Of a stretch of 61,337 nt of DNA, positions 33,087 to 43,707 are shown piece by piece. Numbering within the stretch: position 1 is the stretch's first letter; every line of letters starts with the position of its first letter. The stretch covers positions 1 through 61,337 of the forward strand of contig QPMI01000327.1 in assembly GCA_004431415.1 (NCBI GenBank), read 5' to 3'. The position numbers and the translations under genes are program-made. The notes under the pieces were generated by a model. The model ran no database searches and had not been told where the DNA came from. It worked only from the letters and a program-made list of their open reading frames with translations. Source of the stretch: Cyanophora paradoxa (Eukaryota; Glaucocystophyceae; Cyanophorales; Cyanophoraceae).

Positions 33087-35443
33087 TCAGCGGCGGTTGC
33101 CCTGGTGGGAGCGCGCGAGCAGGCTGACGAGGCCGAGGACGGCGGCGGCGCCGATGCCGAGGAGCACGAGCAGGTTCGGGCCCCCCTCCTCCTTCTTCTC
33201 CTCCACCTCCACCGCCTTCGGCACGCTCCGCGACACGACCGGCGCCGGCGCCGGCGCCGAGTGAGTAACCGGCGCGCTCCGCGCCGCCGCAGCCGGCGGC
33301 ATCTCGCGCGATGCGAGGGCCGGGGCGGCCGGCTTGGCAGGTGCAGGGGCGGCCGCGGCCGCTGCAGCTGGCTTGGCTGCCGCGGCTGCGGCGCGTGCTG
33401 CGGGGGCGGCGGGGGCTGCGGGCTTGGCCGCGGCGGGGCGGCGGGCTTTGCGGGAACGGGCTCGGGCGCCTTGGCCGGCGCGGGCGCAGGGCCCTTGGCG
33501 GGCGACCGCGGCGCCTCCTTTGCGCTGGGCGCCGGGGCCGCCGGCGTCGCCGCCGGAGCCGCCGCCTTCGCCGCCTCCGCCGCCTTCGCCGGCGCAGCTG
33601 CAGCCGGCGCCACCGGCGCGGCAGCCGGCGCCGCGGGAGCGGCGGCGGCTGGTGCGGGGGCGGCGGGGCGGCCGGGGCCGGGGCTGCGGCCTCGGCGGCT
33701 GGTGCGGGGGCGGCGGGCTTCGGGGCGCCGGCGCCCCACTGCTTGGCGGGGGCGGCGGCCTTGGCGGGGGCGGCGGTGGGGAGGGCCGGCCATTCCTTGT
33801 CCGCGTGGAGGGACTTGTGCTTGAGCTGCTGCGACTCGCAGACCTTGTCGCCGCAGACGGCGCAGGGCTTCGAGGCGGCGGCGTGCTGCTTGGCCGCCCC
33901 CGCGCACGCCGGCTGCTCCCCGCACGACCCGCACTTCTCCGCCCCCTGCTTCTTGTGGTCGTCCAGCGCCTTCGCGCACTTGAACGCCGTCGCGCACCCC
34001 TCGCCTGCACGTGGCCCGTCAGCGCGCCGTCGCGCGGGGGCGGGACTGGGCTCAGCGCGCACATTTCGCCCGCCTGTGCTCGTCGGCCTGCTTGGCGCAG
34101 TGGAAGCGGGCGCCGCAGGGGCAGCGCTGATCGGCGAGGTGCTGCGACAGCAGGCCCATGCACGCGAAGCTGCCCCGCCCCCGCACATGAGAGGGGTCTG
34201 GGGCGGGGCGGGTGCGGGGCGCGGACCCCTCCTTGCAGCCGGAGCAGAGCATGGCGCCGGCGCTGGCGTGGGCGTGGGCGACGGAGGCGCATGCCTGGGT
34301 CAGGCCACAGGTGGTACAGGTCCCGCCCAGGCCCTGGTGCGCCTCCCGCTGCTCGCTCGACGGGAACACGAAGCGGCACACCTGCCGCCCCGCCCCGGTC
34401 GTCGGCCCCCCGCCCAGCACGCTGCGCTGCCCCTGCCCGCTGCGCGCGCACCGGGCAGCTGAAGCCGGGGAAGACGTCCACGATGCTGTACGTGCGCGTG
34501 TCGATCTCCACGACCTTGCCGCTGCGCGGCGGCGGGGCGGCGGTCAGGGCGCGGGGCGCGGGCCGGTGCGGCGGGGGTCGCACGGGAAGCCGCGCTGGAG
34601 GATGGAGACGGCCTCCTGTGTCGCGGAGAGGCCCTTCTGCTGCGCGATATAGATGCGCAGGTCCGCGCCGGACCAGTACACTGCGCCCCGCCGGCTCAGC
34701 CGAGCGGGGCCGGGCGCGAGGGCCCGCGGCGTGGCGCACTGTTGCCGAGCTTGCGGCTGTAGGCGAGCATCGCGTCCTCGGGCGTCGTGTTCTCGGGGGC
34801 CTCCACGATACGGAGCCACGGCTTGCGCGCGTCGGCGACGACGCTCTGGTCGCCCTGCCGCGTGAAGAGATGCGCCTCCAGCTGCCCGTTGAACGCGACG
34901 TCGAAATCGCCGCACACGAAGTTCTGGTCCCAGAGATCACAGCGAAAGATCATCAGTCCGGGACGCGCAGCGTTGCACGCGAGGAGAGCGAGCGCCGAAA
35001 CGTGCTCTTACCGGGTCCATAACGAGGAAGACGATCTTGCTGCGGAGCCTCGCGCATCAGTGCCCGCTAGTCGAAGATCACGAAACCGCAAGCGAACCCG
35101 GGCACTCCGACCACCCGCCCAGAGGCGCTGCTGGCGTCAGACTTGCGCTCTGTCGCGACCCGCGAAGCGAGGCTCGCTGCGAGGCCCAGATCAGACCGGC
35201 GACGGCAAGACGGTCCTATGGGAAGCGCGATCTGCTGCCGCCAGCTCTGAGGACCGGCGCCGTTGGCCGGCTCGAAGACTCACCTTCGAAGGTAGCCAAC
35301 TGCAGCTGTGCCGACGGCATGGTCTCAAGTCCCTTCAGGAGCTTCTCGCTCTCAGCGTTCGGCTCGCGCGGCGTGAAAGCCAACGCATGATGCCGTCCGT
35401 TCGAAGGTCCCGTAGAGTTGTAGCGGGGCTTGTTCCCGGGCAT
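33087..35443 (-). CDS. Tail-anchored protein with tandem Cys/His zinc-binding repeats
   Basis: I do not recognise the family. The probable start is 35443 (MPGNKPRYNSTGPSNGR). Introns with ordinary donors (GTGAGT near 35282, GTAAGA near 35010) lead to a globular region (FNGQLEAHLFTRQGDQ, about 34890; DTRTYSIVDVFPGFSCP, about 34470). A Cys/His-rich block (about 34400-33790) has repeating units of the form C-x(1-2)-C-x4-C-x5-H: CPCGARFHCAKQADEH, CATAFKCAKALDDH, CGSCGEQPACAGAAKQH, CAVCGDKVCESQQLKH. A long Ala/Pro/Lys-rich linker follows, then VSRSVPKAVEVEEKK and a single hydrophobic segment (LLVLLGIGAAAVLGLVSLLA, about 33165-33105) with a short basic end and a TGA at 33087. The arrangement implies a tail-anchored protein with a cytosolic zinc domain. 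Confidence 0.65.
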
Positions 35444-35868
35444 TGCTGCAGCGCGGCTCGAGAATCTCTTCGACGGTACCCCACAGCGGACATGTACCCG
35501 GCATTTCGAGCTTACTGCTGCGCGCTAACGCTGAGGCCATACGCGTTGCGCGTACGCGTTTATAAGCGCCGCGGAGCGTGCGCTACGTCAATGCAGGGCA
35601 CGCGCGCGCGCTCAGCGCGCGGCTCCGAGGCTCCGTCTGAAGAGGCCTGTTGCCTGTTGCGTGGGCTGTCGACGGCCCGCGAGCCGGCCAACGTCGGTGC
35701 GATTCACTTCCGAAGTCCCGAGGGTATTGTACAGCCGGACAATCGCGATGCGCTAAGCTACGTACACGAACTCAACTAAGCTTAAGCTACGCATACTCTA
35801 CCTGCGGTCGACGCCATGCGGGGGGGCCCCTCGGCGGGCCGGGCGCCGGCCTTGCCAAGTGCGCCTGT
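35444..35868. other. Intergenic, no gene seen
   Basis: This is the spacer between the 5' end of the zinc-repeat gene and the 3' end of phosphoglycerate kinase. It is moderate in GC, with several CTTAAGCTT-like and GCGC-rich words. No gene or RNA is recognised. Confidence 0.5.
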
Positions 35869-38042
35869 CTAGTCGCTGGCTGAGGCGGTCCAGGACTGCG
35901 CGCGGCGCGTGGCTGGTGAGCGGGCCGACCGCGGGGCGGGGCGCGAGCGGGGCGGGGCGGGGCGGGGCGGGGCGGACGAGGGCGGTGACGGCCTGGAGCT
36001 CCTTGCCCTCGAGGAGCTCGAGCATGGCGCCGCCGCCCGTCGAGATGTGCGTCAGGTACGGCCCGGCCTCGTACCGCTCGCACGCCGCCGCCATGTCCGA
36101 CCCCGCGATCACCGACGTCGCCCCGGCGCCCGTCGCCGCCACCGTCGCGTAGAGCATGGCCTTGGTGCCCCGCCCGAAGCGCTCGATCTCGGCGACGCCC
36201 ATGGGGCCCACCCAGAGGATCGTCTTCGCCCGCCCGATGATCGAGCTGAACTTGGCCGCGCTCTTCGGCCCGATCTGCCCGCCCCCGCGTCAGCCCGAGA
36301 CGCAGCCCCGAGAGGGGGGCGCGGGGCGCGGGCGCACGTCGAGGCCGGCGCAGTCGTCGGGGATGCCCTCCTCCGCCGACACGTAGTGGAGCTGTCGGCC
36401 CCGCCCCGCCCCCGCCCGCCTCAGCGCCCCGCCTCGGTGGCGACGTGCCGGGCCGGGCCCGGGCGGTGTGGGGCGGGCGGACCGAGTCGTCGTGGAAGTG
36501 GGAAGCGCCGTGGAGGGAGCTCTCCGCCGCGTGCCCGTTGCCGTTGCCGTTGCCGTTTGCGGAGCCGTTGCTCTTGAAGATGCTGCCGCCGCGCACCGAA
36601 GCCACGTCCGCCGCCGCCGGCTTCTCCGACGGCAGCAGCGCCTTGTTGCCCACGCAGAAGTCGATCTGCGCCGGCGCGTCGGGGGAGAGGGCCGCACGGG
36701 TGAAGGGAGGGGGAGGGCCGGGGGCTCACGGGCAGGTGGACCTGGACCTCCCCCCGCGAGGCCTTCTTCATGATGCTCGAGACGAGCTTCGCGCCCGTCT
36801 CGTCGTACAGCGAGCCCCCGATCTCCATCCCGTGCAGCTTCTTCATGAACCTGCGCCGAGGGGTCAACCCCCGCCCCGCGCGGCCCGTGGAGGGGTCGAA
36901 CGCGCGTGAAAGCCATGGCGCCGCCGACGATGAGCTCCTGGCAGCGCTCGAGGACGGCGGAGAGGACGCCGATCTTCTCGGCGACCTTGCCGCCGCCGAG
37001 GATGCAGAGGAAGGGCCGCCGCGCGTTCTCCAGGATCATCGACGCCGACTCGAGCTCCCGCTTCATCAGCAGCCCCGCCGCCCGGATCCTGGGCCCGCCT
37101 CAAGACCACGCCCGGCCGCCCCGAGGGCGCCGGGCGGCGGCGCACGGCGACTCGATGCGGACGAGGCTCGCCGAGGGCCGGTGCGCCGTCGCGAAGGCGT
37201 CGTTCACTGCCGCCGGCCTCAGCGCCGGCCGTGGCCGTGGCCGAGCGCGAGGGCGGGCGGGGCGGACCGTAGATGTTGGCGAGGGAGGAGAGCTGGCGGG
37301 CGAAGGCGGCGATCGCCTCCTCCGAGCACGGCGTCACGGCGCCCGTCTCGGGGTCGACGCTCCGGCCCTCCTCCTCGGGGTGGAAGCGCAGGTTCTCGAG
37401 CATGAGGACGGCCCCCTCCGGCGCCTCGGCGATCGCCTGGCGGACCTCCTCCCCCACGCAGTCGTCCAGGAGCCGCACCGGCCGCCCCAGCAGCCCCTGC
37501 AGGTACTCCCTGCCCCCGCCCTCGTCGGCTCGCGCCGGGCCGGGCAGCGCAGCGCGGGGGGCGCATGGGCGAGCGCACGCGACGGTCTCCAGGGAGAGGG
37601 AGGGGACGACGCGGCCGCCCGGGCGCCCCAGGTGGCTCGCGATGATCAGCACCTTCGGCTGCCGCTGCAGCAGGTGCCGAATCGTCGGGAGCGCCTCGCG
37701 AATGCTGCACGGCCGCCAGTGAGCATTGGCCGCAAAGGAAGTCGCAACGGCGCGACTCACATCGACCCATCGGCCACGCTGCCGTCGAACTGAGGGGCGT
37801 CGCGTTAGCAAGCCCCACGCCTGCCTCGATTAAGTTCAACGCACGCGCAGAGGCACGTTGAAGTCGACGCGCAGCAAAACTCTCCTCCCCGTGACCTGCG
37901 CAACCGCTCATGATACCACCCGGCGCGACGCGCACTAGTACTACAAGCCAGCGCGGGCTTGATCAAGTAAGCGCACGTCTATCTGGTCGAGCCCGAGTCT
38001 CCTGTGAAGAAAGCACTCGCTGGCATTCCGAGTGATCGGCAT
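35869..38042 (-). CDS. PGK: Phosphoglycerate kinase
   Basis: It transfers phosphate from 1,3-bisphosphoglycerate to ADP. A small first exon is proposed at 38042 (ending RRLGLDQID), followed by VTGRRVLLRVDFNVPL (about 37890), FDGSVADGSI joined to IREALPTIRHLL, and SHLGRPGG (about 37640). Then come LENLRFHPEEEG (about 37400), YVNDAFATAHRPSASL across an intron, CILGGGKVAEKIGVL (about 37010), the GGAMAFTF/MKKLHGMEIG junction, VGPMGVAEIERFGRGTKAM (about 36200) and HISTGGGAMLELLEGKEL (about 36050), with a TAG at 35869. An Asn-Gly-rich insert of about 40 residues interrupts the domain before the IPDD segment. The sequence pattern is of the cytosolic eukaryotic type rather than the cyanobacterial one. 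Another upstream reading starting M-T-A-F (38260) could be a presequence, but I cannot join it. Confidence 0.92.
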
Positions 38043-38393
38043 GATCCTGGAGCTGGCTGCGGTGCGCTGACGGCTGTGCGGGTGAGAAGATCGAACGCAG
38101 ACCTCCTGCTGTTTGAACGGGTTGATGAAGCAAAAGAGCGCGCAAAGAAGAAGTGCGCAGAGTCGCGGCGCCGGCGCCCGCCGCGTAACAGGCGCAGCTC
38201 AGGCACTTCAAACCGCCAGAGGTCGCGGAGGAGCAACCAAACCGCTGCGAACGCAGTCACCCTCTACCCGTGTCGCTCAGACAACTAAGGCCTGCGCAGC
38301 TGCGCTAGCAGCGCTGAGCGCGCTAGCAGCTTGCTTAATGAGCACAAGCAGTGACCTGTGCAGCTAGAACGCAGCGCCGCGGCGTACGCCTCG
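38043..38393. other. Divergent spacer, PGK / F-box-like gene
   Basis: This gap separates the proposed PGK start from the F-box-like start. A reading frame on the minus strand (38260 down to 37979) begins M-T-A-F and is Ser/Arg-rich; it may be an alternative PGK 5' exon. Nothing else is supported. Confidence 0.4.
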
Positions 38394-39990
38394 ATGGACT
38401 GTAGAGGGGGCGAGGCGTGCGCGCTGGCGGGCATCGATGCGCTGCCAGAGCCCGTCCTGCAGCTCGTGTTCGCGCAGCTTGATCCCTTCGAGGCGTACGA
38501 GCAGTGCAGGCTAGGCTCGGTCAGCGCCCGCTTCCGCTTCGCGCTGCTCTCGACGCCCTGGACGCACATCGAGGCGGGGCCGGCTCATGACGCAAAGGCC
38601 TTGCTGCGCATGAGGCAGCGCATCCGCGGCGGTCAAGTCTCCGTCGCAGCCGTCCGGAGGCTGCGGATCGTCATCCCGCCGGCGATGCGCACCGGTACCT
38701 CAGCCGCGGCCGAGGACCGGCCCCGCGTGAAGGCGCTCCTGGAGAGCTGTCGCGCTACGGTCGATCTTCTCTCGACGATCGCGGCGAGCGCGCCGCTCTC
38801 TGAAATCCAAGTGGACAGCAGCGGTGACCTGTGCACCTGGCCGCCGGTGGACGTGCAGCGGGCGGCGGGCGTGCCGAGGACGATGCGCGCCCCGTCGCTC
38901 GTGCTGACGCTCCTGCTGGCGCTGCTTCCATGCGGGAGCGTCGCGCGGCTGGCGCTGTGCGGGACGGGGCCGCTGGACGTCTCGCTGGCGGCCTTGGACT
39001 CCTCGCGCCTCGGCCTCCTGGAGGGCCTCCCCCGGCTCGCCGCCCTCGAGCTGCGCGGCTTCGCCCTCGCCCGCCTCTCCGCCGGGGGCGCGCGGGCCAT
39101 CGCCGGCGCCTGCCCCCGCCTCGCGAGCCTCGCCGCGCCCCTCGCGAGCCCCGGCGCCCTCGCCGCCCTCGCCCCGCTCCCCTCCGCTCCCTCGACGCCG
39201 CCCTCTCCGAGGGGATCTCCTCTGTGAGCCTCGCCGCCGCCCTCGCCGCCCTCGCAGCCGCCCACGCGCCCTCAGCCCCTCCCCTGCGCTCCCTGTCCCT
39301 CGCCGCCCCCGCCGGCGGGGCCCCGCCGCTGCCACCCGCCGCGCTGGAGGCCCTCGTCGCCTTCCCCGCCCTCGAGTCGCTCTGCGTGGGGGTGCGCGCT
39401 CCGCCGCCCCGCGCCCGCCCGCCCGACCGCCGCGCAGGCCGGCCCCGGCTGCGAGGCGCCCCTCGCGCGCCTCGCCGCCCTCCCCGCCCTCCGCTCCCTC
39501 CGCCTCGAGCTCCACCCGGGACCCGCCCCGGCCCCGCCGCCTCCCTCCTCGTCGCCGCCGCCGCCCTCCCCGCGCGCCTCGCCCCCGCCTGCGCCCTCGA
39601 GCTCGCCCTCGCAGGCGGCGACGCGCCGCCCGCCGCCGTCTGCGCGCTGCTGCGCGCGGCGGGGCCCCGGCTGCGGCGCTGGCGGTGCGCCTCGGGGCGG
39701 GCCCTCGCGGCGGGCGAGGCGGAGGCCCTCACGGGGCGGCCGGCCTGCTCGAGGCGGACCTCGCGCACGCCGCCCCGCCCGACGCCGCCGCCGACGCCTA
39801 CGCGCCCCTCGCGGCCCTCGCCGCGCGCGCCCCGCCGCCCCGCCTCCGCATCGCCCTCCACGGCCCCGACGAGGCCTGCGGGGCGGCCGCAGCAACCCTC
39901 GCACCCCTCCTCGCCCTCTTCCCCACCGGCGCCGCCGCCGTCGAGCGCTGCTGCGCCCCGCCCCCAGCTCTTGCAGACCCCCCCCTATGA
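38394..39990 (+). CDS. F-box-like protein with leucine-rich C-terminal region
   Basis: F-box proteins recruit substrates to SCF ubiquitin ligases. The ATG at 38394 is followed by IDALPEPVLQLVFAQLDPFE and RLGSVSARFRFALLSTPWTH, the usual F-box helical pattern. Downstream, leucine-rich stretches (GSVARLALCGTGPLDVSLAA, about 38935; LEGLPRLAALELRGFALARL, about 39019) look like irregular LRRs. The frame is open to about 39225 and continues through one or more introns or frame changes to a TGA at 39988. The last part (LALFPTGAAAVERCCAPPP) is Ala-rich. Ligase activity is inferred from the F-box only. Confidence 0.6.
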
Positions 39991-40167
39991 CCGCCCCGGC
40001 CCCTGTTTCGAGCGCGCGGCCTGTCTCTGCCCTCGAATTCGAGCAGCACAAATTACACGCCTGCATCGTGGGCGAGACTTTACAAGGGCGCGGGGGGGAC
40101 CCGGCCCGCCATCGCGGTTGCTGCCGGCGCGGGGGCGCCCGGCGGGGGCGGCGGAGAGGGCGGCCCC

Positions 40168-43100
40168 TCAGGAGGCGAGGGAGAAGCCGCCGCCGGTGTA
40201 GCGGGGCCCCGAGCCGATGGGCCCCGAGGCGCCCTTGGAGCCGGGGATGTCGCCGGAGAGGGGCCGCCCCTGCTCCCGCGCCAGCTGCTCCCGCCGCTTC
40301 TGCTCGAAGTACCGCCGCTTCACGTCTTGCAGCTCCCGCGTCAACCGCTCGATCTCGTACTTGTACTCGTTCACCTGCGCGCCCGCCGCGTCGGCGCCCC
40401 GCAGGAGGGGCGGGGCGCGGGGGGGCCGGACCTGGGCCTGGTACATGTTGAGCTCGGAGGCCATGGCCTTCATCTGGCGCGTCTTCTCGCGCAGGTTCTG
40501 CTGGTAGACGGAGAGCTGCTCGGCGACCTCGGGCCCCGGCTGCCGCGCGAGGATGTTCTTCAGCTCCACGTACAGCTTCTCCTTCTCCTGGATGAGCAGG
40601 TCCTTCTCCACGACCTCCTCCGTCTTCGCGATGAGCCGCTTCTGCAGCGTCTGGATCTTCTGGATCATCTCGAAGGTCTGCGGGTCGCTCCCCTCGAGCT
40701 TGCGCCAGCGGTGCACGTTCATCGGGTTCTCCAGCTCCTCCGAGAGGGCCTTCACCTTGGTCCGCTCCTGCAGCAGCTCCCGCTGCAGGTGGTACACCTG
40801 CCCCGCCCCCGCGCGTCAGGCCACGCCGGGGGAGCGCCGCGCGGGCCCCCCGGGGGCGGCGCCGCACCTCGTTGCGGAGGACGTTGATGTTGGAGACGCT
40901 GGAGCGCAGGATGTGCACCTCCCGCTTCAGGTCGTTGATCTGCGGGCGGCGAGTCAGCGGCCGGCGGGGCGCGGGCCGGTCGGGGGCGGGGGCGGGCCTT
41001 GAGCTTGAGGATGCGAATGTCCTCGAGGCGGTCGCGGTACTGGATCTCGCCCTTGGCGAGCGTGCTCTGCTGGATCTTGATCTTCTCGTAAAGCAGCGCC
41101 AGCTCGTCGTTGCGGCGGATCAGCTGCGTGCCGAGGATGTCCCGCTCGTTGATCACCACGTCGTACTCCTTCTTCTGCCGGTGCCGCTCCGCGTCCGCCT
41201 CGTTGATGATGTGGTTCAGCTGCACGGCCCGTCAGCGGCAGCGCCGCGCGGGGCGGCGGGGGCGCCGGCGCGGGCGGGGGCGGGCCTTGGAGATCTCGAG
41301 CTTCTGGGAGTTGATGAGGGTGTCGGCGTCGGCGATCTGCTGCTTGAGGCGGACGAGGTCGTTCTTCAGCGCCTCCCGCTCCTTTTCCACCTTCATGTGC
41401 TCGAAGTGCTCCTTCACCAGCGCTGCCGCCGCCCGTCAGCGCGCCCGGGGGCGCTGGGGCGGCGGCGGGGCGGGGTCAGGGGCCGGACCGTGGTCCTTGG
41501 CGGTGATCTCCTCCTTGAGCTGCTCGATCTGGTGGTTCATGATCTTGAACTTGCGCTTCATCTCCGCAATCTGCCGCGGGATGTCAGCGGGGCGCGCCGG
41601 GGCGCGGGCTTGGCGGCGGGGGCGGGGAGCGGGGGCGGGCCTCGTCCTGGGCCTCGATGAGGTTCTTGGAGTAGAGGTTGCGGTCCGAGCGGACGGCCTC
41701 GTAGAGGTTCTGCTGCTGCTTCAGCTTCTGGTCCGCCTCCGCGATCTTCTTGTTCAGGTCCAGGATCGTCATCTCCCGCAGCTTGATCTCCTCCAGCGCC
41801 TGCTGGTACTTGGCCGTCGCCTCGCTCGCCTCCGCCCCGTACTTCTCCCGCTCCTTCTCCAGCGAGTAGATCATCTTGCGCATCGACTGCGCCTCCGTCT
41901 TGAAGCCCTGGATCTCCTGCTCCAGGTACTTCTTCTGGTTCTCGTTGATCTTGACCAGGTCCTGCTGCTTCGTCGTCGCCGCCGCCGTCTTCAGCAGGTT
42001 CTTGTTCAGGATGTCGCGCTCGCGGATCAGGTCGTCGATCGTCTTCTTGTCCTGCTCGCTCTGCTTCATCAGCGTCTCGATCTCCTTCTGCAGCCCGTTG
42101 ATCTCCTCCTGCGCCCCGGCCCCGCCCGCGTCAGCCCCCGTCCCCCTTGCGGCGTGCGGCGGGGCGGCTCGCCTTGAGCATGTCGCGGTGCTTCTCGGTC
42201 TCTGCTTTTAGCCTCTCGACGGACTCGATCCTCTTCTGCAGCTGTTCTCGCATTTTGTTGACCTTCATCGTCTCGAGGCGGATCTGCCCGATCTCCTCCT
42301 CCTTGACGCGGAGCTCGGACTCGCGCTGGGCCTTCTCGGCGATGAGCTGGTTGTTCTGGTCGTACGCGGCGTCGCGCTCCTTCTCGAGGTTCTGCACCCG
42401 CTGCACCAGCTCCTCGTAGTTCTTCTCCGCCTTGTCCGTCGACGCCTTTTGCTCCTTCAGCTGCTGCTCCAGCTTCGCGATCTGCTCCACGTTGCTCCCG
42501 ATCGTGATCTGCTTCTGCTTGAGCTCGCCCTGCCGCTGCTCCAGCACAGCCTTCAGCTCCTTGAGCTCCTTCTCCAGGCGCTCCTTTCGCCGCGTCTCCC
42601 GCTCGCCCTCCGCCTTCTTCGTCGCGATCTGCTCCCGCAGCATGTTCACCTCCTTCTCCTGCTCGTTCTTCTCCCCCTCTAGCCCCCGCACGCGCTCGTG
42701 CAGCTCCGCGATCTCGTTGCGCAGCCCAACGATCTGCGCCGTCTGCGCATCTCGCTCTGCGCAGAAGACCCCTCAGCCGTCGGTGCCCACACGGGATGCG
42801 AGGAGCCCGAGGGGGAGGACGCGCACCGCGCGTGAGGTCCTCCTTAACCTTCAGCAGCTCGTTGACGGTGTTCTCCTGCCCCAAGCTGAGGCCGGCCCCT
42901 TGTTCGACGAGCCTGCTAAGGTTCTGGATCTCCAGCTTCAGCTGCTGGATGGTCTCCTTCGCGCGGGCCTCCTTCTCGTGCGAGGCATCGACAACCTTCC
43001 ATGCTTTCTCAATTTCCTGCCGGCGAGAAGTCAGTGACGATTCTCGGGGCGCGTGGGGCACGCCCACAGCAAGCGAAGCCGCACCTTCTTCAGCGAGGCT

Positions 43101-43630
43101 ATGGTGTTTTGGTCCTCCTGCGAGAGCTTGAGGGCCGTCTGAACCTTAGCTGCATTCGCCACGATCTCAGCGTTCAGCTCCCGGCACTTCTTGATCAGCC
43201 GCTTCTCGCTCTCGTGCGACTTCTTCAGAGCGCGGTGCAGCTTCTCGTACTCGATACGGAACCGCTCGAGACTCTTGTCTCCCACTAGCTCCGAGAGCAC
43301 CTGTCGTGGCGAGGCACGGCGTCAGCGGCAAGTGAAGGCGTCCGCCGCCCGGGCGCACGTCCTGAAAGTCGCGCTCCAGCGCCTCAAAGGCATTGGACTC
43401 GATTCCCAGCTCGTCAAAATGGTCTTTCTTGGGCCCATCCCCCGGTGCTGGGGACGGATTGCCCGGGTTGCCGGCAGACGCCTGTGCGCGGCGGCAAGCG
43501 TTAGCGGGGCGGCCGAAATTCGTACACGCCAGCTACAGCTAACGTTCTGATGCTGCCTCTGCACGGGAGGTGCCGCACCATGCTCGCGCCGGCTGTGGGC
43601 TGCTCCTGCTAATTCCGTCGGTGTTGACAA
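40168..43630 (-). CDS. CFAP58: Cilia- and flagella-associated protein 58 (CCDC147)
   Basis: CFAP58 is a coiled-coil protein of motile cilia and the axoneme. The most distinctive part is ELVGDKSLERFRIEYEKLHR and KCRELNAEIVANAAKVQTAL (about 43290-43130), preceded by FEALERDFQDV across a GT-AG intron. Continuous coiled coil follows (EIEKAWKVVDASHEKEARAK; NVEQIAKLEQQLKEQKAS, about 42500; TILDLNKKIAEADQKLKQQQ, about 41770). It ends with NEYKYEIERLTRELQDVKRR (about 40375), a Gly/Ser tail and a TAG at 40168. At least three introns are GC-AG (40940-40997, 41220-41285, 41571-41640). The 5' end is uncertain: the frame extends to 43630 without an ATG, and a tiny first exon at 43704 would almost touch the divergent TyrRS start. 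Length is close to the roughly 870 residues of animal CFAP58. Confidence 0.93.
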
Positions 43631-43707
43631 CTGTGCCGAACCTGTACCCCAGTCAGCCGACTCCAGTCACTTGAAACGCCTCCGGGAGGCCGCTCTAGAC
43701 ACATAGA

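Noticed and set aside
38043-38260. Plastid transit peptide for PGK (frame starting M-T-A-F)
   Set aside because: I could not join it in frame to the PGK exons with any acceptable donor, and the enzyme looks cytosolic in type. It is kept only as a possibility.
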